Shown here: in pieces, positions 1 to 5,542 of the stretch | Numbering within the stretch: the first letter of the stretch is position 1 | Layout of the letters: each line of letters opens with the position of its first letter | Assembly (NCBI GenBank): GCA_012841735.1 | Contig: DUUE01000139.1 | Span: 1 to 5,623, forward strand | Length of the DNA: 5,623 bases | From: Bacillota bacterium | GTDB lineage: Bacteria; Bacillota; Dethiobacteria; Dethiobacterales; Dethiobacteraceae | Direction of reading: 5' to 3' | Program-made: the position numbers and the translations under genes | The notes under the pieces: generated by a model | Databases searched by the model: none | What the model was told of the DNA's origin: nothing | Seen by the model: the letters and a program-made list of their open reading frames with translations, nothing else

Positions 1-2
1 AA

Positions 3-77
3 TACGGCCTCTACACCGATCTCGCCAAAAAAGCAAGAAGTGAAGCCGGCGCCCTGGACAGCTACCGTCAATGGTAG
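3..77 (+). CDS. C-terminal end of an unidentified protein (cut by the window edge)
   Basis: An open frame enters from the left edge and ends at TAG 75-77. The visible 24 residues begin YGLYTDLAKKAR and end in SYRQW. They look like a normal soluble C-terminus: a short Lys/Arg/Glu/Ala-rich helix followed by a polar tail. This is too little to name a family. The codon composition (GGC, GCC, CTC, CTG) resembles that of the following dehydrogenase, which starts 68 bases downstream on the same strand with no clear terminator between, so the two may be co-transcribed. The reading frame is chosen because the other two forward frames either stop within the first 50 bases or run on into the dehydrogenase leader without a supported start. 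Confidence 0.6.
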   Translation, partial: YGLYTDLAKKARSEAGALDSYRQW

Positions 78-133
78 AAATATATATTTTAGGAAGAAAA
101 AATTCCCGCAACGATGAAGATTTAGTGTGCGCT

Positions 134-140
134 GGAGGTG
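134..140 (+). promoter_or_regulatory. Ribosome binding site deciding the dehydrogenase start
   Basis: GGAGGTG lies five bases before ATG 146. An in-frame ATG at 71, which overlaps the upstream stop codon, has no purine-rich site before it and would add 25 residues with no family resemblance. Start 146 is therefore preferred. Confidence 0.8.
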
Positions 141-145
141 AAAGG

Positions 146-1117
146 ATGAGAGTCGCTTTACTCGTCAATAAAGACAATGTGGAAAAATATACGTCACCCG
201 GAGCCGTGCCGGCTGACTGGGAGTTGTTCCACCTGGGCAACGATTCACCTGATGTGGAAAAGCTGTTTGCCACAAACGCCGAAGCCGTACTTGTCGATCC
301 GATCCTGCCCTTTACGGCGGAAATGATTGCAGGCTTGCCGGAACTTAAACTAATTCACTCCCAGGGAGTTGCTTACAACCTGATCGATTTGGCGGCCGCA
401 CAGAAAGCGGGGGTATATGTTTGCAACTGTGCCGGTGTCAATGCCCCGGCGGTTGCCGAGCAGGCAATACTGCTGATGCTTGCACTGCTGCGCCGTTTTT
501 GTGCTTACGAAAAAATGGTCTACGCCGCCAGGCAGATTGAAGCAAAAAACGAGTGTTTTAAAAACGGCCTGACTGAACTTGCCGCCTGCCATGTGGGCAT
601 AATCGGCCTCGGCGCTACCGGCCGGGAACTGGCAAAAAGGCTGCAGGCATTTGGCTGCAAAGTAAGCTATTACTCCAGGCGGGAGGTCCCCGGTTGCGGC
701 ATGCCGAGAATACCGCTTGACGAAATCTATCGCCAGTGTGATATCATTTCTCTCCACGTCCCGGTCACTGCCGAAACAAAGGGTATGATTAACGAAGCTG
801 TTTTTGATAAAATGAAACGCGGCGCGATTTTAATCAACACTGCCAGGGGCGAGCTTGTCGACCAGGAAGCGCTCTGCCGGGCGCTGGCGGACGGCAGGCT
901 CGGAGGAGCGGGGCTTGATACCCTGGCACCGGAACCTGTGCAGCCTGACAATCCCGTTATCAATCTGCCGGAAGAAGTCAGGCATAAAGTGGCCCTTTCC
1001 CCGCATATCGCCGGCATCACTGCAGACAGCTTCCGCCGTTCATCTGCCATCATCTGGGAAAATATGAGAAAGGTCAGCGCAGGCCAGAGGCCGTCCAATA
1101 TTGTCAACGGCCTGTAA
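146..1117 (+). CDS. D-2-hydroxyacid dehydrogenase family oxidoreductase (phosphoglycerate dehydrogenase-like)
   Basis: A 323-residue cytosolic enzyme, the usual length for single-subunit members of this family, which interconvert 2-keto acids and D-2-hydroxy acids with NAD(P)H. Seen in sequence: an N-terminal substrate domain; the Rossmann motif GLGATG at residues 154-159; the catalytic Arg234 in NTARGELVD; Glu263 in LAPEP; and the catalytic His287 in SPHIAG. The full Arg-Glu-His set is thus intact. The second Rossmann strand ends in SRR (Arg178, Arg179) where NAD-specific members carry Asp, which suggests NADP(H) preference, as in glyoxylate/hydroxypyruvate reductases; this is inference. There is no C-terminal ACT domain, so it is not a long-form serine-pathway SerA. 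The substrate cannot be read from sequence. It follows an unidentified gene by 68 bases and ends at a hairpin shared with the convergent aminopeptidase gene. The family call is firm, the reaction is not. Confidence 0.93.
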   Translation: MRVALLVNKDNVEKYTSPGAVPADWELFHLGNDSPDVEKLFATNAEAVLVDPILPFTAEMIAGLPELKLIHSQGVAYNLIDLAAAQKAGVYVCNCAGVNAPAVAEQAILLMLALLRRFCAYEKMVYAARQIEAKNECFKNGLTELAACHVGIIGLGATGRELAKRLQAFGCKVSYYSRREVPGCGMPRIPLDEIYRQCDIISLHVPVTAETKGMINEAVFDKMKRGAILINTARGELVDQEALCRALADGRLGGAGLDTLAPEPVQPDNPVINLPEEVRHKVALSPHIAGITADSFRRSSAIIWENMRKVSAGQRPSNIVNGL

Positions 1118-1121
1118 AGAG

Positions 1122-1151
1122 AAACCCCGGGAGTCCGTGCTCCCGGGGTTT
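1122..1151. terminator. Shared bidirectional terminator hairpin
   Basis: AAACCCCGGGAG (1122-1133) pairs perfectly over 12 bp with CTCCCGGGGTTT (1140-1151) around the loop TCCGTG. It fills the 38-base gap between two convergent stop codons. On the minus strand the stem is followed by TTTCTCTTT, a fair U-rich tail that suits the aminopeptidase transcript. On the plus strand the tail is only TTTGCGG, so termination of the dehydrogenase transcript may be less efficient. Confidence 0.85.
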
Positions 1152-1155
1152 GCGG

Positions 1156-2379
1156 TCAGAAGGTGAAATTTCCCCGGGCAAATACCCGGACCTGCTTGCC
1201 GTCGGCGGTTGTACCCGTGATTTGCAGGTCCGCCGTGCCGATCATAAAATCTTCGTGAAGCAGGGAATCGTTGCACCCGTGTGCGATTAATTCTTCCCGG
1301 TTCATGCGGTCGCCGTTTTGCAGGCAGCCGGGATAGCCCCTGCCAATGGCAAAATGGCAGGACGCATTTTCATCAAAAAGCGTGTTGTAAAAGAGGATTT
1401 TGCTCTGCGAGATGGGCGAGTCGTAGGGAACAAGTGCAACTTCACCAAAGCGGCGGGAACCCTCATCCGTTTCAAGCAGGTGCTGCAAATGCGCCGCACC
1501 CACTTTGGCGCTAAAGTCCACAATGCGCCCTTCTTTTAAGGTCAGGGAAAACCCGTCAATGATATTGCCATTATAGACGAGGGGCCGGGAATTAAAGACA
1601 ATTCCCGAAACACCGTTTTTGTGGGGGACTGTAAATATTTCTTCCGTCGGCATATTGGCAATAAACTCCACACCGTCCCGTGTTACATCGCTGCCTCCCT
1701 GCCAGAGATGGCCTTCCGGCAGTTCTACCACAAGATCTGTCCCCAGGCTGTTGGTAAAATGCAGGCTCCTGAAACGGTAGGCGTTTAAAAGTTCCACCCT
1801 GCGCGAAAGTTCCCTTTTATGCTCTTCCCACGCCGCCACGGGATTGTCCCGGTCGGCGCGGACACTGTGCAAAATTGCCTGCCACAGTTTTTCCACCGCT
1901 TTTTCGTCACCCGGGAAGACTTTGCGCGCCCAGCCCTCCGTGGGGGCGGAAATGACACACCAGGCATTCAGGTTGTTCATCGTCCGCTCACGGAATTCCC
2001 TCAGGTGTGTATTGGCTGTTTTTTGTGCCAGGGCAATACGCTGCGGGTCCGCATCCTGCAACAATTCGGGGTCGGCTGCCGAAATGCTCACAAAGCCCGC
2101 ACCCGCCCTGGCGTAAGACAAATAGAAGTCCTTCCTCCACTCCGGGAATTCGGCAAAAACTTCTTCAGGTGCATGCAAATAGCGGATTTTATTAAACTGC
2201 TCGTCATTCCAGTTCATAACCACATCCCGGGCGCCTGCCAGGTAAGCTGCTTTGGCCACCTGCCGGGCAAATCCCGCACACTCCAGGGGCGAAGTGATCA
2301 CCAGGGTCTGTCCTTTTTGCAGGTTGATGCCTGTTTTTACCACCAATTCGGCATACTTTACAATTGTCGTCTCAGACAT
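1156..2379 (-). CDS. M29-family metallo-aminopeptidase (AmpS/PepS/AmpT type)
   Basis: A 407-residue cytosolic exopeptidase, close to the usual size of about 410 for peptidase family M29, which removes N-terminal residues from peptides using a two-metal centre. The family's ligands can be matched: the Glu pair 246/247 in NMPTEEIFTVP (spacing favours Glu247), Glu313 in RRFGEVALVP, His342 in SCHFAIG, Tyr349 in GRGYP, and His375 and Asp377 in LLHEDFMIG. Their spacing agrees with what I recall for the Thermus enzyme, apart from two extra residues before the last pair. The site looks complete, so activity is likely. The start is MSETTIVKYAELVV at 2379, supported by a ribosome binding site. An in-frame ATG at 2445 would add a Lys/Arg-rich 22-residue leader and would lie almost at the predicted transcription start. 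The gene is transcribed alone from its own promoter, and its role is probably general peptide turnover. It has no visible functional link to its neighbours. Confidence 0.93.
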   Translation of the reverse strand: MSETTIVKYAELVVKTGINLQKGQTLVITSPLECAGFARQVAKAAYLAGARDVVMNWNDEQFNKIRYLHAPEEVFAEFPEWRKDFYLSYARAGAGFVSISAADPELLQDADPQRIALAQKTANTHLREFRERTMNNLNAWCVISAPTEGWARKVFPGDEKAVEKLWQAILHSVRADRDNPVAAWEEHKRELSRRVELLNAYRFRSLHFTNSLGTDLVVELPEGHLWQGGSDVTRDGVEFIANMPTEEIFTVPHKNGVSGIVFNSRPLVYNGNIIDGFSLTLKEGRIVDFSAKVGAAHLQHLLETDEGSRRFGEVALVPYDSPISQSKILFYNTLFDENASCHFAIGRGYPGCLQNGDRMNREELIAHGCNDSLLHEDFMIGTADLQITGTTADGKQVRVFARGNFTF

Positions 2380-2387
2380 TGCCGCAA

Positions 2388-2393
2388 CACCTC
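2388..2393 (-). promoter_or_regulatory. Ribosome binding site of the aminopeptidase
   Basis: On the minus strand GAGGTG ends eight bases before ATG 2379. It fixes the start at MSETT rather than at the upstream in-frame ATG at 2445, which has no comparable site at the right distance. Confidence 0.75.
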
Positions 2394-2456
2394 GTTTCTT
2401 TATCTGTTTCTTTCCTGCAGCGTTACTCTTTTTCCTCTTCCGCACATTCTTTACAC

Positions 2457-2486
2457 ATTATACTCCGGCAAGTGGCGGCAGGGCAA
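2457..2486 (-). promoter_or_regulatory. Putative sigma-A promoter of the aminopeptidase
   Basis: On the minus strand TTGCCC (2481-2486) and a perfect TATAAT (2457-2462) are separated by 18 bases. Transcription would begin near 2450, giving a leader of about 70 bases that contains the ribosome binding site. The -10 box is ideal and the -35 box matches four of six positions. Confidence 0.6.
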
Positions 2487-2532
2487 TGGCGACAAAAGCG
2501 CAGGCAGGTTTTGTCATTATCCACTTGTATAA

Positions 2533-2561
2533 TTGCTCCGGTTTTTATATAGTTTTATATA
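2533..2561 (+). promoter_or_regulatory. Putative sigma-A promoter of the short-chain dehydrogenase
   Basis: TTGCTC (2533-2538) and TATATA (2556-2561) are separated by 17 bases. Initiation near 2568 would leave a leader of about 29 bases carrying TTGGAGGT (2581-2588), nine bases before ATG 2597. The -10 box lies in a duplicated AT-rich decamer, so another initiation site ten bases upstream is possible. It is divergent from the aminopeptidase promoter, with the -35 boxes about 46 bases apart. Confidence 0.5.
2543..2561 (+). repeat. Tandem TTTTATATA duplication at the -10 region
   Basis: TTTTATATA occurs at 2543-2551 and again at 2553-2561, separated by one G, giving a period of ten bases or about one helical turn. 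The second copy contains the proposed -10 box of the short-chain dehydrogenase promoter. It may be an easily melted region, a pair of alternative start sites, or a small regulator site. It could also be chance in AT-rich promoter DNA. Confidence 0.5.
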
Positions 2562-2596
2562 AGTAAGTAATCAGACAGATTTGGAGGTATTGCTGT

Positions 2597-3592
2597 ATGG
2601 GTAATCGCTTAAGCGGGAAAGTTGCACTTGTCACCGGCTCCGGGCAGGGTATCGGACGGGCTATCGCCATTGCCCTCGCTGAAGAAGGCGCCAGAGTCGT
2701 TACCAACAACCGCGCACCGGTAAAAAAGAACGTCGCCAATCAGCTGGATGAGGCAAAGCTGGCGCGCCTGACGCCTGAACAGCTGAAATGGTATCATGAA
2801 GAGATCGAAAAATATACCGGCGATGCCGAGACTACGGCACAAGTCATCAGGGCAGCCGGTTTCGAAGCGGCGGCCGTCTTCGGCGACATTACCGATTTCT
2901 ATGCAGCCAGGGACATTGTGGACAAGGCGGCGGAAATTTACGGTTCGGTAGATATTGTGGTGAACGTTGCAGGTGCATTTGGTTTTGCACCGGTGGAAAA
3001 AATCACACCGGAACTGTGGGATAAAGTCACCGCCGTTAAACCCAAAGGACACTTTAATATTATCCGCCATGCCGTTCCTTATATGAGGAAAAACAAGTGG
3101 GGTCGCATCATCAACTGCGCATCACCAGCCTGGACGCGCGGCGGCGGACTCCGTCAGGCCGAGTACTGCGCCGCCAATGCAGGCACGGTGGGACTCACAT
3201 GGGCGCTGGCGGAAGAACTGGCCGATGACGGAATCACAGTCAATGCTTTCTGCCCCGCTGCAAAAACAAGAGCATCCATTGATATGGAGCTGTTCGACAA
3301 GGTTGTGGCTGAAGATGAGCGGGCCACCAAGACCGGCGAACCGTTTGTTCCATACGACGAGACTCCTCCGCCCGAATTGTTTGCCGCCTTTATCGCCTAT
3401 CTGGCTTCCGACGAGGCATCTCATGTCACCGGTTCCGTCTTTATGACCATGGGCAATTTCATTGGTCTCTATGCCTACCCCACCGTCACCAAGAGCATGG
3501 TCAGCGAGGACGGTCCCTGGACAATGGAAAAAATTCTGCAAGTGGCACCAAAGACATTATTCAAGGATTATAAGAACATTAACCAGATCTAG
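2597..3592 (+). CDS. Atypical short-chain dehydrogenase/reductase with Lys-Ser-Tyr-Asn in place of Asn-Ser-Tyr-Lys
   Basis: A 331-residue Rossmann-fold protein of the SDR superfamily, whose members reduce or oxidise carbonyl/hydroxyl groups with NAD(P)H; classical members have about 250 residues. Seen: cofactor motif TGSGQGIG (13-20), GDITD (96-100), NVAG (123-126), Ser176 in NCASPAW and Tyr190 in AEYCAAN. The YxxxK lysine is Asn194 (codon AAT). The Asn normally found in the VNLxG segment is Lys148 in AVKPKG. The usual PG after the sixth strand is PA (CPAAKT), and the C-terminal GG motif is replaced by TMGN. An extra segment at about 41-80, rich in Lys/Glu, follows strand two, and about 40 residues extend the C-terminus. 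NNR at 37-39 lacks the acidic residue of NAD-specific enzymes, so NADP(H) is plausible. The start is supported by TTGGAGGT. It is monocistronic. Superfamily membership is certain; substrate and even catalytic activity are open. Confidence 0.93.
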   Translation: MGNRLSGKVALVTGSGQGIGRAIAIALAEEGARVVTNNRAPVKKNVANQLDEAKLARLTPEQLKWYHEEIEKYTGDAETTAQVIRAAGFEAAAVFGDITDFYAARDIVDKAAEIYGSVDIVVNVAGAFGFAPVEKITPELWDKVTAVKPKGHFNIIRHAVPYMRKNKWGRIINCASPAWTRGGGLRQAEYCAANAGTVGLTWALAEELADDGITVNAFCPAAKTRASIDMELFDKVVAEDERATKTGEPFVPYDETPPPELFAAFIAYLASDEASHVTGSVFMTMGNFIGLYAYPTVTKSMVSEDGPWTMEKILQVAPKTLFKDYKNINQI

Positions 3593-3614
3593 CCGGGAAA
3601 CATTAAAACATAAT

Positions 3615-3657
3615 CACAGGGGCGGCAGCGAAACTTACTTCGCTGCCGCCCCCTGTG
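3615..3657. terminator. Long GC-rich hairpin between convergent genes
   Basis: The 16-base arm 3615-3630 (CACAGGGGCGGCAGCG) pairs with 3641-3657, where one extra C is bulged. Two A-T pairs can be added inside, leaving a loop of about six bases. The stem is very stable but has no U-run on the plus strand. The minus side is followed by ATTATGTTTTAATG, moderately U-rich, so it probably ends the radical SAM transcript and may assist termination of the short-chain dehydrogenase transcript. Confidence 0.75.
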
Positions 3658-3671
3658 CCTGCCGCCGGTTA

Positions 3672-5195
3672 CTAAGACACAGTTTCAATTCTGTGTCTTT
3701 TCTTTCTTAAATAAATCAATACTCCCGGCAGGTGATTGATCAAAGCATGCTTCAGGCGGGTAACAATGCCTTCTTTCAGGCTGCCGAGAAAAACCAATGT
3801 CCTTCTTGGCGTTAACGGCCCGGTAAAGATGTAATCCAAAACCCGGGCAAAGATTTTCCTGAACTTCGTTTCTTTCACAAAACACCACCTGTACAACCGG
3901 GCAAACAAGACGAAATAACTGACGGCAAACAAAACGTGATGATCCGGGAAGTGCGGCTGCCTGATATACACTCTTGTTTTGGGAGTTATTTCCCGCAAAA
4001 AACCTGCCTCCACCGCTATCTCCCTTAATTTTGTGCCGGGATAGGGATAAAAAATATTGGGTATCATCTTGTCCCCTTTTAACCTGGCATTTAGTTTTAC
4101 CGTTTCCAGGGCTTTATGTAAATCTTCATAAGGCAATCCCAAAATATTATAGGTTAATACTGTTATTTTATATTTTTGGAACCACTGGGAGCATTTTATC
4201 ATCTGCTCCTCGGAAGTGAAGCGGTGCAGATATTTTTCCCTGATTTCCCGGTTTCCCGACTCCAGGCCGATGTCAATAGTGTAGCAGCCGGCTTCCTTCA
4301 TCCGGCGCACCGTGTCTTCGGTAACAATATCAAAGCGGAGATTACAGGTAAAAGGTAATTTTATTTCCTTTGTATACAAAGTAATAAACTCGTCAAACCA
4401 GTCGGGAAACATGTTGAAAATTGCATCCCTGAAACTGATAAACCTGATCGTGGGGTATTCCGTGAGAACCTGCCTGATTAATTGAATTGATTTTTCCGGG
4501 CTTCTGAAGCGCGCGTATTTCGCTTTATTGGGGTATATATTCCTGAATTGGGAGTTGCCGCAGTAAGTACAGGCATAGATGCACCCCCTGCTTAACATGA
4601 TCAGGGCGGTATCCGTTTTGGTCGATGACAAATTTTTATAATCAAAGAGATTAATATCAGGCAGGGGCAGTTCGTCCAGATCCTCAATTAACGGCCTGAC
4701 GGGATTCTTAACAATCTCCCTTCCTTTTTTGAAATAAAAACTTTTTGTCCGGTAATAGTTTTCCCCCGCGGCCATTTTCTCCAACAACTCTAGGGTGGGA
4801 TATTCCCCTTCGCCTACACAGACGGCATCCAATCCTGCAACTGTCAGAAAGTCGTCGGGGGCCAATATGGCATGATACCCGCCGGCAAAAAGAAAAGCGT
4901 TTTTCTTGACTTCCCTGGTCCATGCGACCAGTTTTTTGACATAATGAAAAAGAGTGGTCCGGCAGCTGAAACCGATTAAATCAAAATCGCCCAGGCGTTC
5001 CAATTCCGCTTTATACTCCTGTTCATCCAATTCCCTGTCAAGATGTAACAAAGAAACTTTGTGCCCGCCCGCCTTGACAACTGCTGCAATGGAAGCCAGG
5101 CCCTCGCTATAATAACCGCCGCTGCTTATTTTGGCGGCGGGCCCTGTGATGAAATCAGGATATACCAGCAGCAAATGCAACTTTGCCTTACACAT
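3672..5195 (-). CDS. B12-binding-domain radical SAM protein, substrate unknown
   Basis: A 507-residue protein with the layout of cobalamin-binding radical SAM enzymes, which generate a 5'-deoxyadenosyl radical from SAM on a [4Fe-4S] cluster. Seen: an N-terminal Rossmann-like B12-binding region (about 5-140), with LLLVYPDF, EGLASIAAVVKAGGHKV, DLIGFS, AGGYHAI (104-110) and VGEGEYP (127-133); a linker with ELPLPD (175-180); the cluster motif C205-x3-C209-x2-C212 in SRGCIYACTYCGN; and later radical SAM features IGLESGN (309-315), LGLPYED (352-358) and YPYPGTKL (383-390). DxHxxG is absent, as in many members of this class, so cobalamin binding is inferred. Residues from about 415 contain a hydrophobic aromatic stretch (421-440) and a basic tail, suggesting membrane or lipid contact. 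The start at 5195 follows TTGAGG, eight bases before the ATG. The gene is monocistronic and its GC is lower than its neighbours'. Methylation, ring formation or lipid modification are all possible; nothing nearby decides. Confidence 0.9.
   Translation of the reverse strand: MCKAKLHLLLVYPDFITGPAAKISSGGYYSEGLASIAAVVKAGGHKVSLLHLDRELDEQEYKAELERLGDFDLIGFSCRTTLFHYVKKLVAWTREVKKNAFLFAGGYHAILAPDDFLTVAGLDAVCVGEGEYPTLELLEKMAAGENYYRTKSFYFKKGREIVKNPVRPLIEDLDELPLPDINLFDYKNLSSTKTDTALIMLSRGCIYACTYCGNSQFRNIYPNKAKYARFRSPEKSIQLIRQVLTEYPTIRFISFRDAIFNMFPDWFDEFITLYTKEIKLPFTCNLRFDIVTEDTVRRMKEAGCYTIDIGLESGNREIREKYLHRFTSEEQMIKCSQWFQKYKITVLTYNILGLPYEDLHKALETVKLNARLKGDKMIPNIFYPYPGTKLREIAVEAGFLREITPKTRVYIRQPHFPDHHVLFAVSYFVLFARLYRWCFVKETKFRKIFARVLDYIFTGPLTPRRTLVFLGSLKEGIVTRLKHALINHLPGVLIYLRKKRHRIETVS
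3674..3705 (+). terminator. Second terminator, overlapping the 3' end of the opposite gene
   Basis: AAGACACAG (3674-3682) pairs with CTGTGTCTT (3691-3699) around an eight-base loop and is followed on the plus strand by TTTCTTTCTT. This is a standard intrinsic-terminator layout for transcripts of the short-chain dehydrogenase that read past the first hairpin. The stem lies inside the last codons and stop of the convergent radical SAM gene. Confidence 0.7.
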
Positions 5196-5216
5196 TTTGT
5201 AATCCTCAACTTAAAT

Positions 5217-5245
5217 TGTTATAGTTTTACATTTTTACTATAACA
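5217..5245. promoter_or_regulatory. Operator-like inverted repeat upstream of the radical SAM gene
   Basis: TGTTATAGT (5217-5225) and ACTATAACA (5237-5245) are perfect 9-bp inverted repeats with an 11-base AT-rich spacer, so equivalent positions in the half-sites are 20 bases apart, near two helical turns. The site begins 21 bases before the start codon. Each arm also contains a -10-like hexamer on the minus strand (TATAGT, TATAAC), though I could not find a good -35 box at 16-18 bases. It would suit a dimeric repressor. A weak RNA hairpin in the leader is the alternative reading. Confidence 0.5.
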
Positions 5246-5441
5246 CCTTTGGCTGTGCTTGTATATGCCATTCCTCAGAAATGTGACAAAATTCAGAAAA
5301 CACTTCTGCAAAATATACAAAGACTTGGAAAACAAGCAGGTTACAATTGGCGACCGGTACGGGAAAGAAAAATACGGCTCACCTGACGCATGTTCACCGG
5401 AATACTCTGCCTGCGCAGGTAATAAAACTTCCGCTTGATTT

Positions 5442-5472
5442 TTGAACCTTCTAATCGGCATCTGAATATGAT
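5442..5472 (+). promoter_or_regulatory. Weak candidate promoter for the downstream gene
   Basis: TTGAAC (5442-5447) and TATGAT (5467-5472) each match their consensus at five and four-to-five positions, but the 19-base spacer is longer than optimal. Transcription would begin near 5479, immediately before the leader hairpin. Confidence 0.25.
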
Positions 5473-5483
5473 GTGATGACAGT

Positions 5484-5507
5484 AAAAAGATACCGGAGTG
5501 TCTTTTT
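5484..5507 (+). terminator. Terminator- or attenuator-like hairpin in the leader of the downstream gene
   Basis: AAAAAGATA (5484-5492) pairs with TGTCTTTTT (5499-5507), with one G-T wobble, around the loop CCGGAG, and the 3' arm ends in five Ts. The stem is AT-rich and so weak. TACCGG (5491-5496) can instead pair with CCGGGTA (5509-5515) with one bulged G, and the two foldings exclude each other. The hairpin lies 35 bases before ATG 5543. Confidence 0.35.
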
Positions 5508-5542
5508 GCCGGGTAATATTTCAAAAGAAAGGTAGTTGTTAT

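Larger units (their letters stand above)
5196..5542. other. 347-base non-coding region between divergent genes
   Basis: No convincing gene is present. The part nearest the radical SAM gene holds its ribosome binding site and an operator-like inverted repeat. Further right are several potential hairpins: TTGTATAT (5259-5266) with ATATACAA (5313-5320), enclosing CAGAA/TTCTG (5294-5298 and 5304-5308); and ACCTGACGCA (5381-5390) with TGCGCAGGT (5412-5420), with one bulged A. The right end carries a possible promoter and a leader hairpin for the gene starting at 5543. I do not recognise a named riboswitch class or a small-RNA family here. Confidence 0.6.

Noticed and set aside
71..145. N-terminal extension of the 2-hydroxyacid dehydrogenase from ATG 71
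   Set aside because: No ribosome binding site precedes it and the added residues do not fit the family's first strand. ATG 146 has an excellent GGAGGTG.
78..145. AT-rich TATATATTTT before the dehydrogenase as a promoter
   Set aside because: No -35-like hexamer lies at 16-18 bases. TGGACA at 55-60 is about 20 bases away, so the evidence is too weak to call.
2380..2445. Lys/Arg-rich 22-residue N-terminal extension of the aminopeptidase
   Set aside because: The predicted transcription start near 2450 and the ribosome binding site at 2388-2393 both favour the start at 2379. The extension would be a translated leader.
1819..2532. Long plus-strand open frame of 237 codons opposite the aminopeptidase gene
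   Set aside because: It is antisense to a well-supported M29 gene, is rich in Cys/Arg/His as expected for a shadow frame, and has no family resemblance or ribosome binding site.
2511..2533. TTGTCA followed by TATAAT as a plus-strand promoter
   Set aside because: The boxes are individually good but only 11 bases apart, too close for sigma-A recognition.
5347..5480. Another minus-strand frame ending in a basic, protein-like C-terminus (RIFLSRTGRQL)
   Set aside because: It might be a gene remnant, but no start, domain or homologous motif can be seen, and its length is within chance expectation.
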